DNA of 64,000 nucleotides from Leisingera caerulea DSM 24564 (lineage in GTDB: Bacteria; Pseudomonadota; Alphaproteobacteria; Rhodobacterales; Rhodobacteraceae), in assembly GCF_000473325.1 (NCBI RefSeq), contig NZ_KI421513.1, positions 1,869,217-1,933,216 of the forward strand, read 5' to 3'. Both the position numbers and the translations under genes were made by a program. A model generated the notes under the pieces. That model ran no database searches, had not been told where the DNA came from, and saw nothing but the letters and a program-made list of their open reading frames with translations. How positions within the stretch are numbered: the first letter of the stretch is position 1; each line of letters opens with the position of its first letter. This document shows positions 33,814-42,462 of this stretch, in pieces.

Positions 33814-34395
33814 TCACGGAAGGTGATTGATAACACCCGTCCGCCAGCCCTCAGGGCCATGCAGCACTTCGCTGACGGACAGGTTGTCGATGCGGTGGGC
33901 AAAGGCCTCTTCCGCGGTCAGCAATTCCGCACGCTGGATCTGGGTCAGGATCTGGCCGAAGTGGCCCACCACGATCAGGTCGCGGCCCCGGTGCGCGTCG
34001 ATCAGCCCGTCAACGGCCGCGTTAACCCGGTTGCAGACCTGGTGCCAGCTCTCACCGCCCGGCGGGGTCACATCGCCCGGGGTTTCCCAATAGGCGCGGA
34101 TACGCTCCGGGTCCTCGGCGTCCACCTCGGCCCAGGTCCGCAGCTCCCAGGCGCCAAAGTGGATCTCGCGCAGAGCTTGCACATGCGGCAGGCGCTGCCG
34201 GCGTCCCTGGATGGCGGTGGCGGTCTCCGCCGCGCGGGACAGGTCCGAGGACACCACCAGCGCGTCTGCAGGCAGGTAGTCCGACAGGCGCGCCAACGCT
34301 GCCGAATCGGTCAGATCGGCGGGCAGATCCGACCAGCCGACCATGGATTTCGCGTGAGTCGGCCCATGCCGGACCAGAAACAGCCGGGTGATCAT
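33814..34395 (-). CDS. Histidine phosphatase family protein (CobC-like)
   Basis: A 193-residue phosphoglycerate-mutase-type phosphatase with the R9-H10-G11 catalytic motif (FLVRHGPTHAKS) and a second histidine in VVGHFGQ. It overlaps cobU by 4 bases, and the CobC alpha-ribazole phosphatase belongs to this family, so a role in the cobalamin nucleotide loop is plausible. Other substrates are possible; the motif does not settle it. Confidence 0.82.
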   Translation of the reverse strand: MITRLFLVRHGPTHAKSMVGWSDLPADLTDSAALARLSDYLPADALVVSSDLSRAAETATAIQGRRQRLPHVQALREIHFGAWELRTWAEVDAEDPERIRAYWETPGDVTPPGGESWHQVCNRVNAAVDGLIDAHRGRDLIVVGHFGQILTQIQRAELLTAEEAFAHRIDNLSVSEVLHGPEGWRTGVINHLP

Positions 34396-34910
34396 ACGGC
34401 CCCCTTCAGCACAAGCGGCAGCCCCGCGGTCACCTGCACAACAGTATCCGCCCGCGCCGCCAGGGCGATATTGAGCCGCCCCTGCGCCTCGCGGAACCGG
34501 CGGGCCAGCGCGTTCTCGGGAACGACGCCAAGGCCCGTTTCATTGGACACGATAACCAGGTCCGCCTGGCACCGGTCCACTGCCGCCAGCAGCCCGTCCT
34601 GGGCGGCCTGCAGGTCATGCTCTGCCAGTAAATGATTGGTCAGCCACATGGTGGCGCAATCCATCAGGCAGATCTGGCCGGGCTCCAGATCGCCAAGCAC
34701 CTTGTCTGCCGTTTCCGGTTCTTCAACAGTGGTCCAGCCTGCGCCTCTTTGTTTGAGATGCCGGGACACTTTATCGCGCATTTCACTGTCGAAAATTTGC
34801 GCAGTCGCCCAGTAAACCCTGCTTTTCCCGGAGCTTAAACACAGCTTCTCTGCATAGGCCGACTTCCCTGAGGCGGCTCCTCCAAGAATAAAAGTTACAT
34901 TTGCAGGCAT
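34392..34910 (-). CDS. cobU: Adenosylcobinamide kinase / guanylyltransferase
   Basis: A 172-residue CobU/CobP-type enzyme: P-loop GGAASGKS at residues 10-17, the VYWATAQIFDSEM region, and VIVSNETGLGVVPENALAR. It phosphorylates adenosylcobinamide and transfers GMP to it during vitamin B12 assembly. No other cob genes are in the window, and the upstream region shows no cobalamin riboswitch B12 box. Confidence 0.95.
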   Translation of the reverse strand: MPANVTFILGGAASGKSAYAEKLCLSSGKSRVYWATAQIFDSEMRDKVSRHLKQRGAGWTTVEEPETADKVLGDLEPGQICLMDCATMWLTNHLLAEHDLQAAQDGLLAAVDRCQADLVIVSNETGLGVVPENALARRFREAQGRLNIALAARADTVVQVTAGLPLVLKGAV

Positions 34911-35027
34911 TTCTTGCTAACCTGTAAGTCCGAAGCCGTTCCTGTGGGTAACCGCAGGGCCCGGTTAAGACAAGAGACCGCAGCGTCCCGGGGTTCCACT
35001 TATTAAGGCCGGGAAAGTTTGCGCAGG

Positions 35028-35060
35028 GGCCAAAACAAATTTTTCTTTTCCATTTTGGCC
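35028..35060 (+). other. Stem-loop in the rpoH leader region
   Basis: GGCCAAAA (35028-35035) pairs perfectly with TTTTGGCC (35053-35060) around a 17-base, T-rich loop, 124 bases upstream of the rpoH ATG. It may be an mRNA leader structure or the end of an upstream transcript. I looked for a TGATC-type RpoE promoter in 34911-35183 and did not see one. Confidence 0.35.
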
Positions 35061-35183
35061 TTTGGATGAGCCGAAAGTCGCATCCTGCGCGCTGTTGCTG
35101 CCGGTCTGCAGAAACCGGGCCCCCATTGTTCCATGCGCGTCCTCAGGCGGCAGTTTGTTAATTAGTTTCCGGGGGGAAATCAC

Positions 35184-36062
35184 ATGGCACTTGACCAAAC
35201 AGTCGAAAACCCATTGCCGAGACAGGCAATGAAGGCAGAACTTTTGGATGCCGAAACAGAGCGCCGTCTGGCCTATGCCTGGCGCGATGACCGCGATGTC
35301 AAATCGCTGCACCGGCTCATTAATGCCTATATGCGCCTGGCCATCTCCATGGCGGCCAAGTTCAAGCGGTACGGGGCGCCGATGAACGACCTGATCCAGG
35401 AGGCCGGCCTGGGCCTGATGAAGGCGGCTGACAAATTCGATCCGGACCGCGGGGTCCGGTTCTCGACCTACGCGGTGTGGTGGATCAAGGCGTCGATCCA
35501 GGACTACGTGATGCGCAACTGGTCGATGGTGCGGACCGGCTCGACCTCGTCGCAAAAGTCGCTGTTCTTCAACATGCGCCGGGTGCAGGCGCAGCTGGAG
35601 CGCGAGGCGCGGTCTTCGGGCGTGCCTCTGGATCAGCATCAGCTGCATCAGAAGATCGCCACAGAAATCGGTGTGCCGCTGCGCGATGTGGAGATGATGG
35701 AGGGGCGCCTGTCCGGGGCCGACTTCTCGCTCAACGCGGTGCAGTCCACCGACGAGGAGGGCCGCGAGTGGATCGACGCGCTGGAGGATGACACCTCGCA
35801 AGCCGAAGAACTGGTGCAGGAGCGGCACGACCGCCGTCAGCTGCGCAAGTGGCTGGTGACGGCGCTGCAGGCGCTGAATGACCGCGAGCGCTTTATCATC
35901 ACTGAGCGCAAGCTGCGCGAACGGCCCCGCACGCTGGAAAGCCTGGGCACGGAGCTGGGCCTCTCCAAGGAGCGGGTGCGCCAGCTGGAGGCCGGTGCGT
36001 TTCAGAAGATGCGCAAGAGCCTTGAAAGCCAATCGCGCGAGGTGCACAGACTGCTTTCATGA
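35184..36062 (+). CDS. rpoH2: RNA polymerase sigma-32 factor, RpoHII type
   Basis: A 292-residue sigma-70-family factor. Region 2 reads DLIQEAGLGLMKAADKFDPDRGVRFSTYAVWWIKASIQDYVMRNWSMVRTGS, and region 4.2 ends ESLGTELGLSKERVRQLEAGAFQKMR. The RpoH box-like segment (SSQKSLFFNMRR) places it in the RpoH group, and the sequence resembles the RpoHII branch that handles singlet-oxygen and photo-oxidative stress in Rhodobacter rather than classical heat-shock RpoHI. GGGGGGA lies 9 bases upstream of the ATG. Its stop overlaps the chaN-like start by 4 bases. Confidence 0.9.
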   Translation: MALDQTVENPLPRQAMKAELLDAETERRLAYAWRDDRDVKSLHRLINAYMRLAISMAAKFKRYGAPMNDLIQEAGLGLMKAADKFDPDRGVRFSTYAVWWIKASIQDYVMRNWSMVRTGSTSSQKSLFFNMRRVQAQLEREARSSGVPLDQHQLHQKIATEIGVPLRDVEMMEGRLSGADFSLNAVQSTDEEGREWIDALEDDTSQAEELVQERHDRRQLRKWLVTALQALNDRERFIITERKLRERPRTLESLGTELGLSKERVRQLEAGAFQKMRKSLESQSREVHRLLS

Positions 36063-36895
36063 GAAAGCGGTTTCAAATTCTGAAAACATTGGCAAGCGCC
36101 GCCGTTCTGGCGGCGCTTTGCCTGTCTGGCGCCCGCGCCGGCGATCTGGCGGCGGCGGCTGAAATGCTGCGCGGTGCGGATGTGGCAATTCTCGGGGAGG
36201 TGCATGACAACGCGGTGCACCACCAGCGGCAGGCAGCGCTGCTGGCGGCGCTGCAACCCAGGGCGGTGGTCTGGGAAATGATCACGGCAGAGGAGGCGGC
36301 CGAACTGGACCCTGAGGTGCTGGCGGACGCTAAGCATGTGGCGCAGGCTTTGGACTGGGCACAGTCCGGCTGGCCGGAGTTCTCCCTCTATGCGCCGGTC
36401 TTTGCGGCCGCCAAAGGGGCCCGCCAGTACGGCGCGCTGGTGCCGCGGGCAGAGGCCGCCCGGGCGCTGGAGCAAGGTGCCGCCGCCTATTTCGGCGCAG
36501 AGGCCGCGGCGCGCTTTGGCCTGGATCGGCCGCTGCCGGCTGCTGAGCAGGCGGCGCGCGAGGGGGATCAACTGGCCAGTCACTGCAACGCGATGCCGGC
36601 AGAGATGCTGCCGGTCTTGGTGGACATCCAGCGCCTGCGCGACGCCAGCCTGGCCGCTGCCGCAGACCGGGCGCTGGCGGAAACCGGCGGCCCGGTGGCG
36701 GTGATCACCGGCAACGGCCATGCCCGCACCGACCGCGGGCTGGCGGTGTACCTGGCCAAGGCCCGGCCCAAAGCCCGGATCCGCAGTCTGGGCCAGTCGG
36801 AGGACGGGCAGATCAGCGGCACGTTCGATCTGGTGCTGGACGCGCCGGCGGCAGAGCGTCCCGATCCCTGTCTGGTGTTTCAGAAAAGCAACTGA
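36059..36895 (+). CDS. ChaN-family (DUF399) haem-binding-like exported protein
   Basis: A 278-residue exported protein with a signal peptide (RFQILKTLASAAVLAALCLSGARA). The Cys at residue 21 does not sit in a good lipobox, so it may be a soluble periplasmic protein. The family signature ADVAILGEVHDNAVHHQRQAALLAAL and the ITGNGHARTDRG motif match ChaN, an iron-regulated protein that binds cofacial haem in Campylobacter. It is coupled to the sigma factor gene by a 4-base overlap, suggesting a link between haem or iron handling and oxidative stress. Confidence 0.82.
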   Translation: MRKRFQILKTLASAAVLAALCLSGARAGDLAAAAEMLRGADVAILGEVHDNAVHHQRQAALLAALQPRAVVWEMITAEEAAELDPEVLADAKHVAQALDWAQSGWPEFSLYAPVFAAAKGARQYGALVPRAEAARALEQGAAAYFGAEAAARFGLDRPLPAAEQAAREGDQLASHCNAMPAEMLPVLVDIQRLRDASLAAAADRALAETGGPVAVITGNGHARTDRGLAVYLAKARPKARIRSLGQSEDGQISGTFDLVLDAPAAERPDPCLVFQKSN

Positions 36896-37117
36896 GGCGC
36901 GCTGCCTAAGCTGCTGACGCTGTTTGTGCCCAGGACCGCGCCGTGCGCAGCGCGGCGCCCGGCCCAACGCCGCCAGCGGCAGGGGCCGCAGGCCCGTACC
37001 GTGCGGGGGCGGGAGGCTTTGCGTTTGCCTTTGTGCCGGGGTGCCGGGCCGGGAAAACCGTTTCACACTTCCCTTTCGGCGCAGTACAGTCGCGGCAAAC
37101 CGGGCGAGGACGCGCAA

Positions 37118-38314
37118 ATGCTGGCTGGCAAACACATTCTTCTGATCATCGGCGGCGGCATCGCGGCCTATAAGTCGCTGGAGCTGATCCGCCGCCTGCA
37201 GGACCAGGGCGCCCGGGTGACCCCGGTGCTGACCAAATCCGGTGCCGAGTTTGTGACCCCTCTGTCGGTCTCGGCCCTGGCCGGAACACCCGTGCATCAG
37301 GAGCTGTTCGATCTGACGGCAGAGGCGGAGATGGGCCATATCCAGCTGTCGCGCAGTGCCGATCTGCTGGTGGTGGCGCCCGCCACCGCGGATCTGATGG
37401 CCAAGATGGCGCAAGGCCTTGCAAATGACCTCGCCTCGACGCTGCTGCTGGCCACCGACACGCCGGTGCTGCTGGCGCCCGCGATGAACGTGCGCATGTG
37501 GGATCACCCGGCCACCCGGCGCAATCTTGAAACACTGAAAGAGGACGGTGTCTCTTTCGTGGGCCCCAACGAGGGCAGCATGGCCTGCGGCGAATTCGGA
37601 CCCGGCCGGTTGGCGGAACCGGAAGAGATCCTGTCCGCCATCGCGGCCAAGCTTGCGGACGGGCCCCTGAAGGGCAAGCGCATCCTGGTGACCTCTGGCC
37701 CGACGCATGAGCCGATTGATCCTGTGCGCTATATCGCCAACCGTTCCTCCGGGGCGCAGGGGGCGGCGGTGGCCCGAGCTCTGCGCGAATTGGGCGCAGA
37801 GGTGGTGTTTATCACGGGCCCGGCAGCGGTCCGCCCGCCCGAGGGCGTGCAGGTGGTTCCGGTGGAAAGCGCCCGCGAAATGGAAGCCGCGGTTCAGGCA
37901 GCATTGCCTGCCGACGCCGGGGTCTTTGCTGCCGCGGTGGCGGACTGGCGGGTGGCCAGCGCCTCGGACCGCAAGCTGAAGAAATCTAAGGACGGGCTGC
38001 CGGTATTGGAGTTTGCGGAGAACCCGGACATTCTGAAAACCGTTTCGCAGATGAAGGATGGCCGCCCGCCGCTGGTGGTTGGCTTCGCGGCAGAAACCAA
38101 CGACGTGGTCGAGAACGCCACCGCCAAGCGCAAGCGCAAGGGCTGCGACTGGATTGTGGCCAATGACGTCTCGCCCGCGACCGGCATTATGGGCGGCAGT
38201 GAAAACGCGGTGATATTGATCTCTGACGGCGGCGCCGAGGAATGGCCGCGGATGGGCAAGGACGAGGTTGCCCGCAGGCTGGCGGAACGGATCGCTGCGG
38301 CGCTGGCCGGGTGA
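37118..38314 (+). CDS. coaBC: Phosphopantothenoylcysteine decarboxylase / phosphopantothenate-cysteine ligase
   Basis: A 398-residue fused CoaBC. The N-terminal flavoprotein half shows [29 protein letters not shown] and the active Cys loop [14 protein letters not shown]; the C-terminal CoaB half starts near residue 188 ([26 protein letters not shown]) with AAAVADWR and KLKKS. It makes 4'-phosphopantetheine for CoA. ATG 37118 is preceded by GCGAGGACGCGCAA. The 222 bases before it (36896-37117) contain no gene that I can support. Confidence 0.96.
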   Translation: MLAGKHILLIIGGGIAAYKSLELIRRLQDQGARVTPVLTKSGAEFVTPLSVSALAGTPVHQELFDLTAEAEMGHIQLSRSADLLVVAPATADLMAKMAQGLANDLASTLLLATDTPVLLAPAMNVRMWDHPATRRNLETLKEDGVSFVGPNEGSMACGEFGPGRLAEPEEILSAIAAKLADGPLKGKRILVTSGPTHEPIDPVRYIANRSSGAQGAAVARALRELGAEVVFITGPAAVRPPEGVQVVPVESAREMEAAVQAALPADAGVFAAAVADWRVASASDRKLKKSKDGLPVLEFAENPDILKTVSQMKDGRPPLVVGFAAETNDVVENATAKRKRKGCDWIVANDVSPATGIMGGSENAVILISDGGAEEWPRMGKDEVARRLAERIAAALAG

Positions 38315-38316
38315 TG

Positions 38317-38339
38317 TTGAGTATTTTGGGAAAGATGAA
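38317..38339 (+). repeat. Dispersed intergenic repeat, copy 1
   Basis: A 23-base element, TTGAGTATTTTGGGAAAGAT then GAA, 2 bases after the coaBC stop and 12 bases before dut. The copy at 42409-42431 differs at one base only. Both follow a gene's 3' end. I recall a similar sequence recurring between genes in Roseobacter-group genomes, which needs a genome scan to confirm. Confidence 0.55.
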
Positions 38340-38351
38340 GAGGGAGCGGGG

Positions 38352-38807
38352 ATGGTCGCGATCCGTGTGATCCACGACGAAGGGGCGGACCGGGATGTGC
38401 CGCTGCCGTCTTATGAGACTGCTGGTGCCGCCGGCGCCGATGTGCGTGCCAACCTGCCGGACCGCGGCTGCCTGGTGCTGCAGCCGGGCGAGCGCGCGCT
38501 GGTGCCGACCGGGTTGCGCATCGAGATCCCGGCTGGCTATGAGGTGCAGATCCGGCCGCGGTCCGGGCTGGCGCTGAAACACGGGATTACCCTGCCCAAC
38601 ACACCGGGCACCATCGACAGCGATTATCGCGGGCCATTGGGGGTGATCCTGATGAATGCGGGGCAGGAGGCCTTTCAAATCGCGCATGGCGACCGCATTG
38701 CGCAGATGGTGGTGGCGCCGGTCCTGCAAGCGCGGTTTGAACTGGCGGATGCGCTGTCCGGAACGGCCCGCGGCGCGGGCGGCTTTGGATCCACCGGGCA
38801 GGCCTGA
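38352..38807 (+). CDS. dut: dUTP diphosphatase
   Basis: A 151-residue trimeric dUTPase with all five motifs: [18 protein letters not shown], the uracil-binding hairpin [21 protein letters not shown], and the C-terminal GAGGFGSTG arm. It hydrolyses dUTP to dUMP. ATG 38352 follows AGGGAGCGGGG. Its TGA overlaps the next ATG by one base, coupling it to the MoeB-like gene. coaBC-dut is a common bacterial neighbourhood. Confidence 0.96.
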   Translation: MVAIRVIHDEGADRDVPLPSYETAGAAGADVRANLPDRGCLVLQPGERALVPTGLRIEIPAGYEVQIRPRSGLALKHGITLPNTPGTIDSDYRGPLGVILMNAGQEAFQIAHGDRIAQMVVAPVLQARFELADALSGTARGAGGFGSTGQA

Positions 38808-39856
38808 TGCTGCGGATCCTGATTCTTGCGGCGCTGATCTGGTGGGGCGGGCGCTTTCTGGGCTTGCCGCGCAACCTGCGTATCACGCTGCTGGCGGTGC
38901 TGTTCATCGCCGTGCTGGCGGTGCAGCTGACCCTGCCGGTAGGGCATCCCTTGCGCGAAGGCACCGGCGGCTCTGCCGCGCCCTGGCTGATGCTGGGCGG
39001 CTTTGCTCTTGTGGCCGGTTTCTACGCGCGTATCGTGACGGCTTTGAAAACCCGCGCCCAGCCTCAGGATACACAGATGACCCAGCCCGCAGGCACCTTT
39101 ACCGAAAGCGAGCTTGACCGCTATGCCCGCCATATCGTCCTGCGCGAGCTGGGCGGCCCGGGGCAGAAAAAGCTGAAACAGGCCAGGGTGCTGGTGATCG
39201 GCGCCGGCGGTCTGGGCGCGCCTGCGCTGCAGTATCTGGCCGCGGCCGGGGTCGGCACCATCGGGGTGATCGACGACGACCAGGTCGACAATGCCAACCT
39301 GCAGCGCCAGGTGATCCACCGCGACAAGGACATCGGCACGCCCAAGGTATTTTCGGCGCAGGCGGCGATGGAGGCGCAGAACCCCTATGTGGAGGTGCGC
39401 CCCTATAACCGCCGCCTGAGCGAAGACATCGCGGCGGAGCTGTTTGGCGAATATGATCTGATCCTGGACGGCACCGACAATTTCGAGACCCGCTATCTGG
39501 CCAACCGCACTGCCGTGGCACTGGGCAAGCCGCTGATCTCTGGCGCGCTGTCGCAATGGGAGGGCCAGCTGAGCGTCTTTAATCCAGCCAAAGGCGGCCC
39601 CTGCTATCAATGCATCTTCCCGGAGGCCCCGGCCGCCGGCCTGGCGCCCAGCTGCTCTGAGGCCGGGGTGATCGGCCCGCTGCCGGGTGTTGTCGGCGCG
39701 ATGATGGCAGTGGAGGCAGTCAAGCAGATCACCGGGGCCGGAGCCGTCCTGCGGGGCGAGATGCTGATCTATGATGGGCTCTACGGGGAAACCCGCAAGA
39801 TCCGGCTGTCCCGGCGGGACGGCTGCCCGGCGTGCGGCGGTGTTTCGGCAAGCTGA
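38807..39856 (+). CDS. moeB: MoeB/ThiF-family adenylyltransferase with N-terminal membrane domain
   Basis: A 349-residue protein. Residues 1-80 contain three hydrophobic spans (about 2-18, 26-45, 58-77), and residues 95-349 are a full E1-like enzyme: GAGGLGAPALQYLAAAGVG nucleotide-binding loop, DDDQVDNANLQRQ, and zinc ligands CYQC and CPAC. MoeB adenylates the MoaD C-terminus for molybdopterin synthesis; ThiF does the same for ThiS. A soluble form could begin at ATG 39077, but it has no clear ribosome binding site, whereas the first ATG is coupled to dut. The membrane fusion is unusual. Confidence 0.88.
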   Translation: MLRILILAALIWWGGRFLGLPRNLRITLLAVLFIAVLAVQLTLPVGHPLREGTGGSAAPWLMLGGFALVAGFYARIVTALKTRAQPQDTQMTQPAGTFTESELDRYARHIVLRELGGPGQKKLKQARVLVIGAGGLGAPALQYLAAAGVGTIGVIDDDQVDNANLQRQVIHRDKDIGTPKVFSAQAAMEAQNPYVEVRPYNRRLSEDIAAELFGEYDLILDGTDNFETRYLANRTAVALGKPLISGALSQWEGQLSVFNPAKGGPCYQCIFPEAPAAGLAPSCSEAGVIGPLPGVVGAMMAVEAVKQITGAGAVLRGEMLIYDGLYGETRKIRLSRRDGCPACGGVSAS

Positions 39857-39865
39857 TCTCTTTCC

Positions 39866-40216
39866 GTGAATGAAGCCTATTACATTGCGCTGCTGTGCGG
39901 CGCCCTGTTCGGCGGCCAGCCGGAGACGGTGCATGAGTTCACCTATCACGGAGGCGCGGCGTCGATCCGGACCGACTGTGAAAACGGCAACCGGGTCATC
40001 GAGTTCGGCCTCGACAAACGCAGCAGCCTGGACAGTATCCAGCAGGCGCTGTTTGCGGCTGAAATCACCGGCAAGGAGCCTGTGGTTGTGCTGATTGATA
40101 CCGACGGCACGATGGGCCGGTTCGAGTGGCGCATCGCCCGCGCGGCCAATGTCGCGGGTGTTCCGATCCGGATCATTCCGGCTGAATTGACGGACAGCCT
40201 GGGAGCCGGCGGCTGA
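39866..40216 (+). CDS. Hypothetical protein, 116 residues, possible nuclease fold
   Basis: A short protein read from GTG at 39866, 9 bases after the moeB stop. It contains SIRTDCENGNRVIEFGLDKRSSLDSIQQALFAAE and EPVVVLIDTDG, a pattern of Asp, then Glu-x-x-x-x-Lys within strands that faintly recalls PD-(D/E)XK nuclease-like folds. I do not recognise the family and would not assign a function. The start lacks a good Shine-Dalgarno. Probably co-transcribed with dut and the moeB-like gene. Confidence 0.6.
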   Translation: MNEAYYIALLCGALFGGQPETVHEFTYHGGAASIRTDCENGNRVIEFGLDKRSSLDSIQQALFAAEITGKEPVVVLIDTDGTMGRFEWRIARAANVAGVPIRIIPAELTDSLGAGG

Positions 40217-40327
40217 ACAGCCCATCTACTCTATGCGGGAATGTCCAGGGAGGCCTATGTGCAGTTCTCAGTCTGATTGCGGCCCCCCGCCTTTCCCGCT
40301 AGCGTCGCCTGCAAAGGAGACCTGTAT

Positions 40328-42343
40328 ATGTCCAACCCGCTTTTGTCCCGCTGGGATACGCCGTTTGAAATCGCCCCCTTCGACAGCATTTCCGATGATG
40401 ATTTCGCCCCCGCGCTGGACCAGGCGCTGGCGGCGCATAAGGCGCAGATCGACGCCATCGCAACCAGCGCTGAGCCGCCCGGCTTTGCCAATGTGATCGA
40501 GGCGCTGGAAACCCCGTGCCGCGAGCTGGAACAGGTGCTGGGCGTGTTCTTCACCGTGGCCGGCGCCGACAGCAACCCCAAGCGGCAGGAGCTGCAGCGG
40601 GAGTTCTCCCCGAAACTTGCCGCGCATTTCTCGGCAATCACCGCCAACAAGGCGCTGTATGCGCGGGTCAAGGCGGTGTGGGACCAGCGGGAGGAGCTGG
40701 ATCTGACAGCGGAGCAGCAGCGGGTCCTGATGCTGACCCATCGCGGTTTTGTCCGCGGCGGCGCGGCGCTGGAGGGCGCGGCCGACACCCGGATGCAGGA
40801 AATCAAGGGGCGGCTGGCGACCCTGGGCACCCAGTTCACCCAGAACCTGCTGGCGGATGAACGCGACTGGTTCATGGAGCTGTCCGAGGACGATCTGGAA
40901 GGCTTGCCGGAGTTTGTCGTAAAGGCCGCGCGCGCAGCGGGGGAGGAAAAGGGCGCGGGCGGCCCGGTTGTCACCCTGTCGCGGTCGCTGATCACGCCCT
41001 TTCTGCAGTTCTCTCCGCGCCGCGACCTGCGTGAGAAAGCCTTCAACGCCTGGGCCGCCCGCGGCGCAAATGGCGGCGGGACCGACAACCGGGCCATCGC
41101 GGCCGAGATCCTGCAACTGCGCGAGGAGCGGGCAAAGCTCCTGGGTTACGAAAACTTCGCCGCCTACAAACTGGAAACCGAAATGGCTAAGACGCCGGAA
41201 GCGGTACGCGGGCTGCTGATGGAGGTCTGGGAGGCGGCCAAGGCGCAGGCGGAAACGGATGCGGACGTGCTGACCGGGATGATGCAGGCCGATGGTATCA
41301 ATGGCGACCTGGAGCCCTGGGACTGGCGCTACTACGCTGAGAAGCGCCGCAAGGCTGAGCACGATCTGGATGATGCGGAGCTGAAACCCTATCTGCAGCT
41401 CGACCGGATGATCGAGGCATCCTTTGCCTGCGCAAACCGCCTGTTCGGGCTGGATTTCAAAGCACTGGACGTGCCGCTTTACCACGCCGACTGCCGCGCC
41501 TGGGAGGTGACCCGCGGCGGCAAACATGTGGCGGTCTTCATCGGTGATTACTTCGCCCGCAGCTCCAAGCGTTCCGGCGCCTGGTGCTCAGCCATGCGGC
41601 AGCAGGCCAAGTTCCCCGAGGTGCAGGCGCCGGTGGTGATCAACGTCTGCAACTTCGCCAAGGGTGACCCGGCGCTCTTGTCCTGGGACGACGCCCGCAC
41701 CCTGTTCCACGAGTTCGGCCACGCGCTGCACCAGATGCTGTCGGATGTGACCTATGAGAGCATTTCGGGCACCTCCGTGGCGCGCGATTTTGTGGAGCTT
41801 CCGAGCCAGCTTTACGAGCACTGGCTGGAGGTGCCGGAGGTGCTGCAGGAGTTCGCCACCCACGCCGAGACCGGCGCGCCGATGCCGCAGGAGATGCTGC
41901 AGAAAGTTCTGGGGGCCGCCAACTTCGACATGGGGTTCCAGACGGTGGAATACGTGGCCTCTGCGCTGGTGGACCTGGCCTTCCATAATGGCCCTGCGCC
42001 GTCCGATCCGATGGCCAAGCAAAACGAGGTGCTCGCAGAGATCGGAATGCCGCATGCGATCGTCATGCGCCACGCGACGCCGCATTTTGCGCATGTGTTC
42101 TCGGGCGACGGCTATTCCGCGGGCTATTACAGCTACATGTGGTCGGAGGTGATGGACGCCGATGCCTTTGCCGCCTTTGAGGAGGCAGGCGGGGCGTTTG
42201 ATGCCGAACGCGCCAAGGCGCTGGAGGAGCATATCCTGTCCACCGGCAGCTCCGCGGATCCGGCGGATCTGTATGTTGCCTTCCGCGGGCGGCTGCCCGG
42301 TGTCGACGCGCTGCTGAAAGGGCGCGGGCTGGCTGCGGAATGA
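40328..42343 (+). CDS. M3-family oligopeptidase (Dcp/OpdA-like)
   Basis: A 671-residue zinc metallopeptidase. The HEFGHALH motif (about residues 462-469) with a downstream E in the ESISGTSVARDFVELPSQ region is diagnostic of peptidase family M3. It cleaves short peptides, probably in the cytoplasm since no signal peptide is present. ATG 40328 follows AAAGGAGACCTG. It resembles peptidyl-dipeptidase Dcp and oligopeptidase A equally; I do not distinguish them. Confidence 0.94.
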   Translation: MSNPLLSRWDTPFEIAPFDSISDDDFAPALDQALAAHKAQIDAIATSAEPPGFANVIEALETPCRELEQVLGVFFTVAGADSNPKRQELQREFSPKLAAHFSAITANKALYARVKAVWDQREELDLTAEQQRVLMLTHRGFVRGGAALEGAADTRMQEIKGRLATLGTQFTQNLLADERDWFMELSEDDLEGLPEFVVKAARAAGEEKGAGGPVVTLSRSLITPFLQFSPRRDLREKAFNAWAARGANGGGTDNRAIAAEILQLREERAKLLGYENFAAYKLETEMAKTPEAVRGLLMEVWEAAKAQAETDADVLTGMMQADGINGDLEPWDWRYYAEKRRKAEHDLDDAELKPYLQLDRMIEASFACANRLFGLDFKALDVPLYHADCRAWEVTRGGKHVAVFIGDYFARSSKRSGAWCSAMRQQAKFPEVQAPVVINVCNFAKGDPALLSWDDARTLFHEFGHALHQMLSDVTYESISGTSVARDFVELPSQLYEHWLEVPEVLQEFATHAETGAPMPQEMLQKVLGAANFDMGFQTVEYVASALVDLAFHNGPAPSDPMAKQNEVLAEIGMPHAIVMRHATPHFAHVFSGDGYSAGYYSYMWSEVMDADAFAAFEEAGGAFDAERAKALEEHILSTGSSADPADLYVAFRGRLPGVDALLKGRGLAAE

Positions 42344-42348
42344 GGAAC

Positions 42349-42392
42349 GCGCCCTGACGGGCGCTGCTGCCCCTTCCGGCGGCAAAGCCGCC
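42349..42392 (+). terminator. Two hairpins after the M3 peptidase gene
   Basis: GCGCCC (42349-42354) pairs with GGGCGC (42359-42364), and GGCGGC (42378-42383) pairs with GCCGCC (42387-42392) around AAA. Neither is followed by a clear T-run. Candidate end of the peptidase transcript, ahead of the dispersed repeat. Confidence 0.4.
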
Positions 42393-42408
42393 TGCCGGGC
42401 AGCGGGAC

Positions 42409-42431
42409 TTGAGTGTTTTGGGAAAGATGAA
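42409..42431 (+). repeat. Dispersed intergenic repeat, copy 2
   Basis: Same 23-base element as at 38317-38339, with G instead of A at its seventh base. It lies between the convergent M3 peptidase and ghrA genes, just beyond the hairpins at 42349-42392. Confidence 0.55.
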
Positions 42432-42462
42432 AGAGCGGGCAGCCAGTCCGCTCTTTTTTGGT

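Noticed and set aside
34911..35183. Cobalamin riboswitch for cobU or RpoE-type promoter for rpoH
   Set aside because: No B12 box-like sequence and no TGATC -35 element could be found in this stretch on either strand.
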